Assembly (NCBI RefSeq): GCF_000264905.1
Contig: NW_006763131.1
Location: 658,793-722,792 of the forward strand
Source of the DNA: Stereum hirsutum FP-91666 SS1
Lineage: Eukaryota; Basidiomycota; Agaricomycetes; Russulales; Stereaceae
Reading direction: 5' to 3'
Length of the DNA: 64,000 nucleotides
Of this stretch, positions 9,510 through 21,310 are shown piece after piece. A model generated the notes under the pieces. The model was given only the letters and a program-made list of their open reading frames with translations. It did not search any database and had not been told where the DNA came from. Position numbers and translations under genes: made by a program. Numbering within the stretch: the first letter of the stretch is position 1; the number at the start of each line of letters is the position of its first letter.

Positions 9510-12072
9510 ATGATGGGTTTTCTTTCGACCGCAAGTGCTCATGTCAAAGGCAGCACTAGACCACGCGCTGGATCATCAAACACCAACGGAGAGGGAGCAC
9601 CTGAGGGTACAGACCCAGATGATACATCGATCTTGTCCGTTCGTCTTCTTCTCCCTCCACAATGTCCTTCTGGGCTGAAACCTTTGACGATTGCTGGGGT
9701 AGAGATGAGAAGGAGGGGTCCATAATTACTTCGCTCATTTCGCAACTTCGGTGAGTCCTTTGCGTCCCAGAATACCGTTGTGTGTGTTGCGTGGCGCACA
9801 CGGGCGCGGAGCTACTCAGACGACACTGTCTTCATTGATGGTGGAGATTTTTTTCTATGGGAATGTATGCAGTGCTATATGATTCATCTCCTCTGGCTGC
9901 AAGATGGACATCGGTGGTCTCAGAGACGCTACCACATTTGCCGGTTCGGTCACTCGCCTAACTCCTGTGTGGCGATATCGTTGCATATTGGAATTCCCCG
10001 TCATGTTCGGGTGTTAGTGTTTTTTCTGCACTCGCTGTATTGGCCAATGAGGGACATGCAACGCTGCGGGCCACCCGGTCCATCGTGGACGTTTATCCCG
10101 ACGAGCTTTTGCTGACCCCAATGACATGACGCCGTGCGGATGTTGACGTGCCGTGCATAGCATCATGTCTCGGGTGAGGTCAAGCGGTGATGCCCTGTGT
10201 GTCCAGTCATCACCTATCCACTCCGAATTCATTTTCTTTGTTCTTTGTTGCTTCATGGTGCGAAGTGGCCCCTGCGCAGTAGTTCCGGACATATTTGGAC
10301 GCGGGTTTGGTTCAGCGACAGTTGTTCAGGATCATTGTCCATATTATGATGTGTCACTGTCCACCGTCCCTTCACACAAGGCGTAACGGAAGTCGTCACT
10401 TCGTACAAAACACTTTGAACCTTTCAATAGACTGGTGAGGCTCACATTAATGGGTGGCGCTTCTACGGTGGCCCCACACTTATGACCTCCTGTCGTAATC
10501 CCTTCCAGTAGTGACGATTGCTCTTCGTCGGACTGGATACTGTGATCTCTTGAGTTTAATCCAAACATATCACTGCTTTTGTATCCCGGGTTCATCTTAC
10601 GGGCCACCTTAACGTCATGCTTTTTTCGTTCATCTTTTACTTGCTCGTGGTGAGATCAAACGCTAAATCATTTTTGTGTGCTAGGGTTGGCATGGACTTA
10701 TCGAAGGTCACGTTCCCGACATTCGTCCTCGAGCCTCGAAGTATGCTTGAGCGAATCACCGACTTCATGGCGCACCCTGACCTCATCTTTGGGTGCGTGA
10801 CTCGCTCCACACCTGGTCCCAACATTGCCCTTGTCTCAATTGAACTTCGCCCGCAGCGCCGAAGAGTGCGATGACCCCGAAGAGCGGTTCATGAAGGTGT
10901 TGCAGTATTACCTGGCCGGTTGGCATATCAAGCCGAAGGGCGTGAAGAAGCCATACAACCCCGTCCTCGGCGAGTTTTTCCGGTGCAGATACGACTATCC
11001 GAACGGCACGCAGGGTTTCTACATTGCCGAGCAAGGTGCGTCCCGCTGTCTTCTGGTTGGTGCGATGACCGACTGATGCTGTGACGTCCTAGTATCGCAC
11101 CATCCTCCCATCTCCGCTTTTTACTATATTTCGCCAGCTAATAAGGTCTCGATCGTCGGTGAGCTCCGGCCAAAGTCGAAGTTCTTGGGGAATAGTGTTT
11201 CGACGACGATGGAGGGCGAAAACCGGGTGCAGCTATTGGGCCGGCCAGAAGATGGAGGTATGTGTTGTCTGTACTCGCGGACCCAGTGCATGAAAACTTA
11301 CGGTCGCCACAGAGTACGTGATCACCATGCCGAACATGTATGCCCGGGGAATCCTTTTCGGCAAGATGGTGCTCGAGCTTGGCGACATGTGTACTGCCAC
11401 GAATAAGGCGCACGGGCTGCAATGCGACCTCGAGTTCAAGACGAAGGGCTTTTTCTCTGGGACGTACAACGCCATCGCCGGGCGGGTGCATAAAGGGTCG
11501 ACGGACATCGGCGAGGTGAGCGGCAAGTGGAGTCAGCTCATGGAGTTCAAGAGCAGCAAGGTTCGTTCTTGTGGTTTATTTTCTTCCGCTCATTCTTGGT
11601 AGATAACTAAGCATGGTCCTGTGTTTGATTCCGTCTCGTAGACTGGAGTGAAATCTTCTCTTTTTGATGCACAGAAAGACGGCCAGAATGTGGCGCCGAA
11701 GTGGGTCGCGCCAGAGTCAGAGCAGGAGCCGAACGAGTCGCGCAGATTGTGGCGAGACTTGACCCTCGCGATCCAGGCTAAGGATATGGAGGCTGCGACG
11801 GATGCGAAATCGAAGGTCGAGGACGTGCAGAGGGAGGATAGGAAGCGGTTGGATGAGAGCGGTGGGTCGCATACGCCGAGGTTCTTCGAGTTGAGGAATG
11901 GCAGGTGGGAGCCAAAGTTACGGTGAGTTTTGTTCTTGTTTCTTTCTTGAGCCTCATGGGTGGTTCTGACTAGATCTACGGTTGGTTCGCTTTGCTTAGA
12001 TTGCCCGAGGATCCGGAAGAGGCAGTTAAAGCGGTTCAAGCATGGATATGGAGTTCCCCCTCTGCATCTTGA
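9510..12072 (+). CDS. OSH4: oxysterol-binding protein, Osh4/Kes1 type
   Basis: Short OSBP-related protein with only a lipid-binding ORD and no PH domain. In yeast such proteins exchange sterol and PI4P between membranes. Exons 9510-9634, 9703-9750, 10685-10792, 10857-11035, 11093-11257, 11313-11560, 11642-11922 and 12000-12072 give 408 residues in frame, the usual size of this subfamily. The family signature EQVSHHPP spans the 11035/11093 junction. Other conserved blocks are GWHIKPKGVKKPYNPVLGE, FFRCRY, NVSIVGEL-like KVSIVGELRPKSKFLGNS and MPNMYARGI. The first intron uses an unusual GTCCGT donor; if it is not spliced, an ATG at 9662 would give an alternative N-terminus. The intron at 9751-10684 is exceptionally long for this region. 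Confidence 0.88.
9751..10684 (+). other. 934-nt intron of the oxysterol-binding protein gene
   Basis: The exon ending SLISQLR at 9750 must join the exon starting VGMDLSKV at 10685, because the split Arg codon and the protein family both require it. The intervening 934 nt contain no convincing exon. Other introns of this gene are 55-81 nt, so an insertion into an intron is plausible, but no terminal repeats were recognised. Confidence 0.7.
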
Positions 12073-12507
12073 TGCCCTCGTGTCGTCACCACTTCTTAGA
12101 CAAGCGGCCAACAGCATCATTTTCTCCTTCATCCCACTATTCGCCCACTATTGTACTACATCCAAGGGTCCTTATCTATGTTGTACACGAACCGGCCGTT
12201 CTTCGCGTCCCTCGCCCGTCGTCTCCTCATCCCATTCTATGAGCCCCTCATGTCATCATGACGCTGCGTTAACGGACACTAATATCCATGTCTCGTTGTC
12301 GGGTTGGTGTGTTCACGCATTTACATCGTTGCTAGTGTTTTCAAGTCTTTTTGTCGATGGTCATGAAGAAGGTTATCCCATATTTGTATAGTTCGATTAG
12401 TAGGCCAGCTGCGATGCGATACAAGTTTCATCATAGAATCTGCCAACGTATATGCTCAGCAGAAGAGAGGGCAGGTTTACATTTGTTTTGAGTAAGAGCT
12501 CTGCTTG

Positions 12508-12936
12508 TAAGACAGAGACCATCAGGGACCGACGAACGTCACGTGAAGTGGCGTTTCGACAGTTTTCAGCGATTTATCTCGTTTAAACGATGTTTCGCGG
12601 AAATCCAGGAAGACAGTCCTCTGGGTAACCCAGTCACCCATTATACTGTGTAGTCAAAACCAAAGAAAACGACGAATTGCGAGTGCCATTAACTGCAGAC
12701 CGTCGAGAGCGACGGTGGCGCCGCGGATCGGATCTTCTGGGCATTGCAAGTTTAATGGCACTCGCAAATTTCGTATTTTCGTGAATTTCTTTGCACAGAG
12801 ACATTACATTCAGGCATATGCGTCGGACTGTCTTCCTGGATCTTTGATTTAGGGCTTTTTGCGTGAGCTATTCGTCGAGGACTGCAAAATCGCCACTTCA
12901 CGTGACGTTCGTCGGTCCCTGATGGCCTCTGTCTTA
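12508..12936. mobile_element. nested palindromic (MITE/foldback-like) element
   Basis: Three pairs of inverted repeats are nested around one centre. The outer 46-bp pair is 12508-12553 with 12891-12936, one mismatch, containing CATCAGGGACCGACGAACGT. The middle 17-bp pair is 12603-12619 with 12825-12841 (ATCCAGGAAGACAGTCC). The inner pair is about 12675-12692 with 12752-12770 (GCGAGTGCCATTAA). The element has no coding capacity. Each outer repeat begins or ends with TA, which would fit a TA target duplication of the Tc1/mariner type, but the family cannot be fixed from one copy. It lies between the oxysterol-binding and CofD-like genes. Confidence 0.8.
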
Positions 12937-13296
12937 TCGACCGTTCACGCCACCTGTACTATGACGCGTACGTAGGATATGCGCCAAAGCACTGGTCCTT
13001 GGTCTTTAAAATGTTGAGTTCAACTCAGACGCCGGCCTGTGGCGCCGCATTCTGTTCTTGTTCATACGTGGTCGATACGTGGCCCATTCTTCCACTACTT
13101 GCAGGAATTACTACGAACACGTCATCTTGGTAAATCCGCTACCAACATCGACCGCTAACTAGACGCCGTCTGCGAGCTTATAATCCTATCGTTTTCGGAG
13201 TGACTCGTTTGTTTGACTTCCGCAGCCTTACTATCACTGTGCTCACCAGTGTTGCATCGGGAGCTCTAATCACTTCTATACCGTCCTGCAATTCAT
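12937..13296. other. intergenic, promoter region of the CofD-like gene
   Basis: No coding frame is seen. The stretch directly precedes the ATG at 13297 and probably contains its promoter; no clear TATA box was identified. Confidence 0.35.
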
Positions 13297-15536
13297 ATGG
13301 CTTCACAAACTCAGCCTTCTATCTTGCTTACTACTCCTGATCTAGAAGCCGGCCGTCCCGCAAGTCCAGCCGGCTCCTCTATCTTTGACCTCCCCACACA
13401 CCCCGGGACGTCTACCGGTGGTATGGTCACTCGGCACCCTTCGAACGACAATGTTCAGGCATCCAGTGCCGGGAACGAGCATACTGAATCCGCCGACCCG
13501 TCTTTCGTGATTGTGTCCGGTGGGACGGGATGTAATGCTATCTGTTCGGCGTTTTCTAATGCTTGCTATGTTCTGCCTGTCTCGGATGACGGAGGCTCTT
13601 CGAGCGAGATTATCCGAGTTCTGGGTGGGCCTTCGATAGGTAGGGATTCCTACCATTATATGAAGTCAACCTAGGTGTAGTAGATGCTGATCCGATACGA
13701 CGTATAGGTGATATACGGTCGCGTCTCGTGCGTCTCATACCGCCTGCACCTCCTGGATCACCGCTGGATGCTCTCAGGATTTTGCTGGCGTATAGGCTGC
13801 CTGTTGGTGCAGCGGCGAGGGATGAATGGAGGGCGATTGTGGAAGGCAAGAGTCCGCTGTGGAATGGTGTCCCTAACGACAGAAAGGAGGCTATTCGAGG
13901 TGAGTGTAGCAGGCCGTTGGTTCGAGTCATGAAGAGTGCACACTGATTGGAGTCGCTGCTTATTTTTTCGCCTAGGCTTTTTGGTATACTTTGAGAACGA
14001 AGTGCTCCGTAGAGCGCACAAGTCCTTCTCTTTTGTGAACGGAAGGTAAACAAAACATATGAACTCCCAGATGAGTCTATGCGCCTGCTAAAGCTTCGCG
14101 AAACTGTGTTTCAGTATAGGGAACTACTTCCTCGCCGCTTCTCAGGGCTTTTTCAGATCTCTCCCTTCCGCTATATTTCTGTTTTCGTCGATCACGAGCT
14201 CTCAGGTATGTCTCAAAGACATACCCACCTAACAATATACTAAATAAACTCTATTGGCCTCGAAAGGCTAACATCTTGCCCGTAATCGTTACCAACCACA
14301 TTGTGACGATTGCTGCTGAACTCGTAATATCCTATAGTTTGCGAATTCAGAGTGATTCATGACGCTCATGTGCTTTTGGCCCCTTTATATAGAACAACGG
14401 CGCCAAGTTGATTGGACAATGCGAAATATCGCACCCAGTCCCCCGAATCACCTTTAACCCCGAAGAAGTTACTCGCACAGACCATACCGGAGGGGAAAAC
14501 ACAGAGGATGACTTCGATGTAATGTCTCCAACTGGCGATGCGGATGGGGACGGTGGTGAAGGCTCCATCCTTCCTCGAAATCAAAACGTTATGTTCAGTG
14601 CGACATCAAAGGACAATCATGAAGAAGAGGAACTAGAAGCACCCATCTCCCGTGCGTACATTCAATGATCTACGGTAGTCCAAGCTTTTCTCTCTCTAGA
14701 TGCTGACCGAGTGTGAACCTACGTCCTGTCTGAAGGGTTGTACTACATCAACTCATATGGACACGAGATCCACCCGTCACCTAACCCGGACTATATCAAG
14801 AGTCTGGCAAGAAACGAGGTCTTAGTCTATTCTTGTGGGTCTCTATGGACTAGGTATGTACCAGGTATCCTCATATCTAGTCTGAGCATTATAATAGTGT
14901 CTTTCGAAACCAATTTCAAGTATCATCCCGTGCCTTGCACTTCGAGGAGTATCCACCGCTATTGCACGCTCCCATTCACTACGCGCCAAGGTCCTTTTTC
15001 GTGCGTTTGAAAACAACACTCACCTCTCTCGAATCGCCTACTTACTTTGCGTCATAGTCAACTCGAAGAATGACCGAGAAACAACAGGGTACACGGCGGT
15101 AGACTATATACAGTCCGTTATCTTCAGTATTCTCTCATGCTATATCATTTCTAATGGTTGATCTCTTCTGCATATTTCTCCGGAACATCGGCAGGGCGAT
15201 CGTTCGTACCCTTAACGCCCGATATCAAGTAGAACCTTACGGGCTCGCTCGAGGGAACGCGGCCACACTCTACCCTGTCTCAGCATTCATCACGCATCTC
15301 GTATACATACGCGGCACAACAGTCAAGGTAGACGTGAGGAAGATTGCTGTAAGCATGCTTTTTTACGCTCGCTCAGCTCAGAAAAAGCGCTCATGATATA
15401 TACGTCGGTCTCCCAGGATATGGGGGTGAGATGCATAGAAGTCGAGAGCTCATCACGGTCTAGTAGCGGAACGCCGGTCTACGATGCGGAGTGCGCGAGA
15501 ACGGCTGTCGATGAGGTTCTGAGCAGTGTTACTTGA
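13297..15536 (+). CDS. CofD/YvcK (UPF0052) family protein
   Basis: Member of the CofD-like superfamily with a Rossmann-type fold. Bacterial YvcK relatives influence cell-wall and carbon metabolism, and archaeal CofD makes coenzyme F420. The fungal role is unknown. Exon 1 ends at 13639 and the next begins at 13708; about nine introns follow, all joined in frame. Conserved blocks include FVIVSGGTGCNAICSAF, VLPVSDDGGSSSEIIRVLGG, SIGDIRSRLVRLIP, RRAHKSFSFVNGSIGNYFL, SLPSAIFLFSSITSSQ, ILPVIVTNHIVTIAAEL, IGQCEISHP and SIIPCLALRGVSTAIARS. Around the middle is a Glu/Asp-rich, probably disordered insert (residues following FNPEEVTRTD). The N-terminal 70 residues are Ser/Pro/Thr-rich. The stop is TGA at 15534-15536. 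One intron uses a GTCCGT donor. Confidence 0.85.
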
Positions 15537-15893
15537 ATGGTGGGTTGTGTCGTTGGGATATCAGTAACGAGGATGATATTATGGCGCAAGGGCTTTGGAA
15601 AGGCCCTTTCAGGGTATTACTATGCGTATACGATCCATGTTTATTGCTTTAATAGTTTAATAGCTACTTCTAGGAGTGTATGTGGAGTGTATGAACCGTT
15701 TCCCCCTGAGAATCAAATGCGATCGAAGTGGTGCTGTGGTTCACGATCGTGTAGGTTGGGATGGACGAGAAAGGCGCAAAGGCACGGTGTGTGATAGTCC
15801 GCAGGCTATGGCGTACATGGAAGCATCTTATACAGGTACAAAAAACGCCCCAACCTAACAGCATCATAGCAGCCCTCTAAATTAACCTCTTCT
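15537..15893. other. intergenic, no gene seen
   Basis: Probably 3'-UTR of the CofD-like gene and flanking DNA up to the sharp edge of the right duplication arm near 15894. The short open frames are not convincing. Confidence 0.35.
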
Positions 15894-16311
15894 CGCGAAC
15901 CAGTATGGGGGCATATAGTTACTGGCCTCTCATAGAGACCTCTCGCTACAGAGGTTTCCCCATACCAAGCCCGGGCGCGTAAGTCGAGGGACACTCTGCT
16001 GGAGAGCTTGGGAGGGTGGGGCGTCACTGGTGGGGTCGCGCAACCCGTCACCAGCGGAAGTCGGTGTTTGATATTGAGGATCGTAGAGGCGAATATCCTG
16101 TTGCGAAAGCTCTTGGAGCGTCGGAATATCGTGTGTGCTAGAATATCCCTGTTACTGAGCCTTGAGTTGTCAGTAGCATGGTCTCGGAGGTTACCCCTCC
16201 GACTCGAGCACCTCCGAGACCTATCGGGCCACACACATCTTCCGAGACATGGACTGAGACATCGAGTCCCTGCGACTCCTTGTTACACTATGTCACCTCA
16301 TCACTACTTCC

Positions 16312-16892
16312 TCAGTCCTTAGAGGGCCATAGCAATCCACAACGAAGAGTCCCACAAACGAGGTCTTCCATACCCTGATATCCCCACTCTTCACACTCGT
16401 CCACATCGAGACCACCATCAACGAACACCTCGAAGGGCCTCACATCACGATGACCGGTGCCTTCACAGGCAAACCAATACTCAGCCTCGAGCGGATCCAT
16501 GGACTCACCAACATTGTTGAGCTCATCACCATCGAGCCCATTGTCAGTTTTCGCATAAGAACTGAACGCAGACTCCTCGAAGTCGGAGGAGAGTTGAGGG
16601 CGGCGAGGGGTGGTGGGGAGACCCAATGCCGAGGAACCTGATTTCGCAGCAGCCTTGTCCGCAGATTGTAAGAAGGCGCGTTGAACAGGGCGGGGAATGA
16701 CGGGGACTTCGTACGCCTGCGTAGATATGTCCTGGATTGCGTGAACTTTTTCTGTGGATTGTATTTTCGTGTTAGTATTCGGAAGGAAAATGTAGTAAGA
16801 CGAAGGAAGGACGCACGGAACAGTCCACGGAATCGAAGCCTAAGTCGACCGGCGACAACAGCGGTGGAGGTAACAGTGGGTTTGGTAAACAT
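16312..16892 (-). CDS. unknown acidic protein, right duplicated copy
   Basis: Mirror copy of the gene at 1791-2373. Exon 1 is 16892-16817 and exon 2 is 16751-16312, separated by a 65-nt intron at the same position and phase as in the left copy. The protein is almost the same, with Ile in place of Val in QDIS/QDVS. Most other exon differences I saw are synonymous, for example the codons of the final LLWPSKD. The intron sequence has diverged strongly. The function is unknown. It is divergent from whatever is transcribed at 17619 and downstream. Confidence 0.75.
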
Positions 16893-16955
16893 GGTTATGC
16901 TCTGGGGTGAGGTATGTGCGTGGTTCGGTGGAGAAGAGATAGAGGAAGAAATAAG

Positions 16956-16965
16956 GTTTATATAC
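16956..16965 (-). promoter_or_regulatory. TATA box of the right duplicated gene
   Basis: On the minus strand TATATAAACC lies about 65 nt upstream of the ATG at 16892, matching the element of the left copy. Confidence 0.6.
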
Positions 16966-17427
16966 GTTTTGCGGAGCGATGGTGGATGTGTCGGCGGGTA
17001 GGTGAATCTGCCGTGACTGCATTCCCGCGTTGCACGACTATGATCAGAGCATTGATGTATGTGCTCGGGGAATTCAGCCGTGAAGTGGGAGCCGGTTTCA
17101 GTTTCGGAGCACTGAGTCATCCCGTCCCCGAGTAGTGCCTTTGCCTTCGCGGTGGTGTTCCGAGGGTTGGATGAGAGTGGATGAGTGGTTACAGACCGAC
17201 GCTCCCCAGACCAGTCACCAAGAGAGGGAGTTCAGTAAGATTTGGATGTGCGACGCTGCCAAGAACCGCGGACGAAGTGCGGCGTCAGTGACGCACTTAC
17301 TATTTTCGAGTCCTTTCGCGCTTGGTTGTAAGAATCCAGGCATGCACGGCGATCGCAGTTAGGAGAGCAGTTCCACCACCGGAGAGACAAGGACTTCAAC
17401 GCAGTCCTGCGGGTGCGTCTGCCCAGA

Positions 17428-17619
17428 TCATTTTCCACCACGCTCCTTAGAATGCTCGTCTTTGGGCCTACTTTGGTAGCCCGCAACGCTCTCAGGGGGT
17501 GGAGATGCTGGCAAGCCTAGAGAGACGAGCGATGCATGAGATGAGATGCCGCGACTTTTTCCTAGAGCACGGGTGACGGCCTTGGCCGGATTAAATACAA
17601 AGTTGGTGATTCGACCCAT
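17428..17619 (-). CDS. small hypothetical protein
   Basis: A 63-codon open frame starting MGRITNFVFNPAKAVTRALG. The N-terminus is basic and amphipathic, as in mitochondrial targeting peptides, which is only a suggestion. Shortly downstream in another frame is a hydrophobic stretch (GGGTALLTAIAVHAWIL, then KRERTRK and stop) that would make a good membrane anchor, but I could not find a splice that joins the two in frame. The real gene may therefore have a different exon structure. Confidence 0.3.
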   Translation of the reverse strand: MGRITNFVFNPAKAVTRALGKSRGISSHASLVSLGLPASPPPESVAGYQSRPKDEHSKERGGK

Positions 17620-17660
17620 GGAAGGAAGGACAGTGACTTCAAGTTCGTTGCTTCCTCAGC

Positions 17661-17676
17661 GCCGGCATTAGCCGGC
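17661..17676. promoter_or_regulatory. palindromic GCCGGC motif upstream of the small ORF
   Basis: GCCGGCATTAGCCGGC is a near-perfect inverted repeat about 45 nt upstream of the ATG at 17619 (minus). A similar motif stands before the gene at 63147. It could bind a dimeric regulator; no factor is identified. Confidence 0.3.
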
Positions 17677-17683
17677 AGTAAGG

Positions 17684-18269
17684 GGTGGAGGCTTTCGATC
17701 CTAACAAAACCAAACAACCGCATACGCCATTCCGGTTTCGGTGGACATTTCGTCTCAATTGTCTACCTCGTTCAGTGATATGTAACAGCCGCACTTTGTG
17801 CTAGCAGTGAGCTGCTCGCTGATCTTTAAATTGCATGAGCGGTGAAGAGCGTAACATGGACTCGTGTAAAGTGGCCCCCACAGGACACGTCACTTAGTTG
17901 GGCAGGAGGTCGTGGGCAGTATCATAGCGACTTTGCGTGGAAGTCTCAAGCGTATGCAGTATCGTTATGCAAAGGGCGTGCATGCATTACATATAGTGAG
18001 ATGGAAAAGGAAAAGGAGGCATTCAACGGACCAAAGTGAGCGCAGAGGAAATATGAAATGGATTCCGATGCATGGAGAAAGGAGTAAGAGACTATCCACA
18101 GCGTTACGCGGCACCGCCGAACGAAACAAGAAATCTCCATCCAGAGACGAGAATATGAATGGAGTTATAAGGCAGAATTTGAATGTTTGGGTGGATGTTG
18201 GGGTGCAAGTAGACGCCGTGTGGTGTGGGAGCTGAGAGGAACGGTAGGCAATAGGGGTGGATGGAGCGT
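17684..18269. other. intergenic, 3' side of the Rab gene
   Basis: About 590 nt with no convincing coding frame. It probably includes the 3'-UTR of the Rab gene at 18270-19305. Confidence 0.35.
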
Positions 18270-19864
<1,595 letters not shown>

Positions 19865-19955
19865 GGTGCGTACAACTTGGGACTTGATACTTCTGCTATC
19901 AAGTACTGTATGGTAGGCCACAAAATTGAAGCCAGGTGGTCATTCCTTCATAGAG
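19865..19955 (-). pseudogene. decayed fragment of the Rab gene
   Basis: On the plus strand this stretch aligns by eye with 18959-19055, the end of Rab exon 3 (switch I / IELDGK region). Shared pieces include CGTACAA, CTTGATAC, ATCAAGT, TATGGTA and TTGAAG, in the same order and spacing. The reading frame is not kept. It appears to be the relic of a partial tandem duplication; nothing clearly Rab-like is seen on either side. Confidence 0.5.
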
Positions 19956-20158
19956 CTGAAATACTAAAGTAAAGAAGATTTCTCAACTCCTGGATGGTCC
20001 TGTCAATGGGAGGTCTAGACAAGCAAGGTCTGAATACTATCGAAGAGAATGCCCAAGCTACGAGAATACTCCTCTCGTTCGCCAGTGACCAGGAGCTGCA
20101 ATGTGCCAAGTCAGAGAGTGTTTCATAAAGGTGGACGAAAAAAAACATCATCCCTCGA

Positions 20159-20380
20159 CTAGTAACGCGCCAACAGATTGAAGTCCAGTTGCTGCTGAGC
20201 GTTCCACTGCTTTAAGAAGTTGTGCGGAGAGATGATATGGCTGGGGATTTTCATACCAAACTCAAATACGCTGGTGGGTTTATGGAGAGTCACACCATCA
20301 TGTTCCAGAGTAGCTACAGCACGAACACATAGAGCACCGTCCGGCAGTGTGGAGACGTGAACGGGCGGTCTTTAGAGGCC
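20159..20380 (-). pseudogene. orphan coding fragment, unknown
   Basis: On the minus strand about 67 codons are open without an ATG at the beginning, reading LPDGALCVRAVATLEHDGVT, then HKPTSVFEFGMKIPSHII, and ending FNLLARY and a TAG at 20161-20159. The composition looks like a real protein rather than a chance frame. An upstream in-frame stop near 20382 means that either an intron precedes it or it is a remnant. No family is recognised. Confidence 0.3.
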
Positions 20381-20403
20381 CCTACCTACTCCAGCCCGAC
20401 ATG

Positions 20404-20877
20404 TCAGAAACAGAAGAGCATATCGACCGAGACGTAGAATTCTCTAGTCATTGTGACGAGCTTGAGAGTTGTCGGCAATCGGCAAATGCAGATTGGGCTG
20501 AAGGAAACTTGACCGGAAAGAACAAGGAGAGAATCAAAATGTATGTTTATCCCACGCTTCTCGCGACTGGCAGCATCCGGCCCCATCCGGTTGAGTCGTT
20601 CCCACGCGCTGTCCTCCTTTTCTTTTTTCGATCCAACCTCCACTTCGAGGGCTCTCAAGTCAGATAGCACTAAGTTATCACGTTTTCACACAATGGGGAT
20701 ACTTTAGGTGGCATCAGTATTACACCGTGCAATGCGAGAAATTAGCTCGATGTCGATAACTTCAACGTTGAGCCTAAGTATTCCAGAAGACGACTCGGAG
20801 CACAATGCGGCCGCAAGCTCAAGATACGCGTCTTGATCCCGTTTATCAGGTGCTGTTTTTTTCTTTTTCGTGGACAT
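20404..20877 (-). CDS. hypothetical protein, possibly two or more exons
   Basis: Exon A (20877-20726) starts MSTKKKKTAPDKRDQDAYLE and continues LAAALCSESSSGILRLN. It joins in frame to exon B from 20653 (ALEVEVGSKKEKEDSAWERL) through an intron with a GTGTAA donor and TTGAG acceptor. The sequence is charged and helical, perhaps a short coiled coil. The 3' part (after REKRG) is less convincing, and an additional intron may end the gene differently. No family is recognised. Confidence 0.3.
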
Positions 20878-21310
20878 TCTCGATGGTAGATAAGTATCCA
20901 GTGGTAACTGTCCTTTTTCATGACGCCAGTTCGAAGGGGTTGACAGAGCTGCAGCAGGGGACCCGATCTTCATCCATTTCGTCCATAAAACTCTATGCCC
21001 AGAGCTTTTCAACCCAATTTTGACCATTGAGGACTTCACTCGTGTATCCGGCTTCGCGGGGTTTCATTTCCGCCGTATGCCCTTGATAATAGGGACCCTA
21101 ATATACGCAAGAGGCAATAGCTTTGCGTTCTATGTGCTTTCTCACTGCGATTCGTGCGATTGACTAGATCACCGTGGCCTCGTTGTCAGCTGTAGGTTTC
21201 TATTTTCTCGGCAGACTGCGCCTAGTAGTTCACGATGTGCGCCACACAAATAGCCAGTAGAGGTTCTCTTTTTCCTGCACTCATTGTATCCCCCCCTATC
21301 GTACTCGACA

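Larger units (their letters stand above)
15894..17015. repeat. inverted segmental duplication, right arm
   Basis: Reverse complement of about 1660-2795. The shared part starts abruptly near 15894 (CTCGCGAAC on the plus strand), includes the stretch around 15960-16090, the 12-bp-stem hairpin near 16179-16221, the whole gene 16892-16312 and its TATA-containing promoter, and fades out near 17015. Confidence 0.85.

Noticed and set aside
13912..13930. GGTTCGAGTC, resembling a tRNA T-loop
   Set aside because: No acceptor stem, anticodon arm or D-arm can be formed around it; it lies inside an intron of the CofD-like gene.
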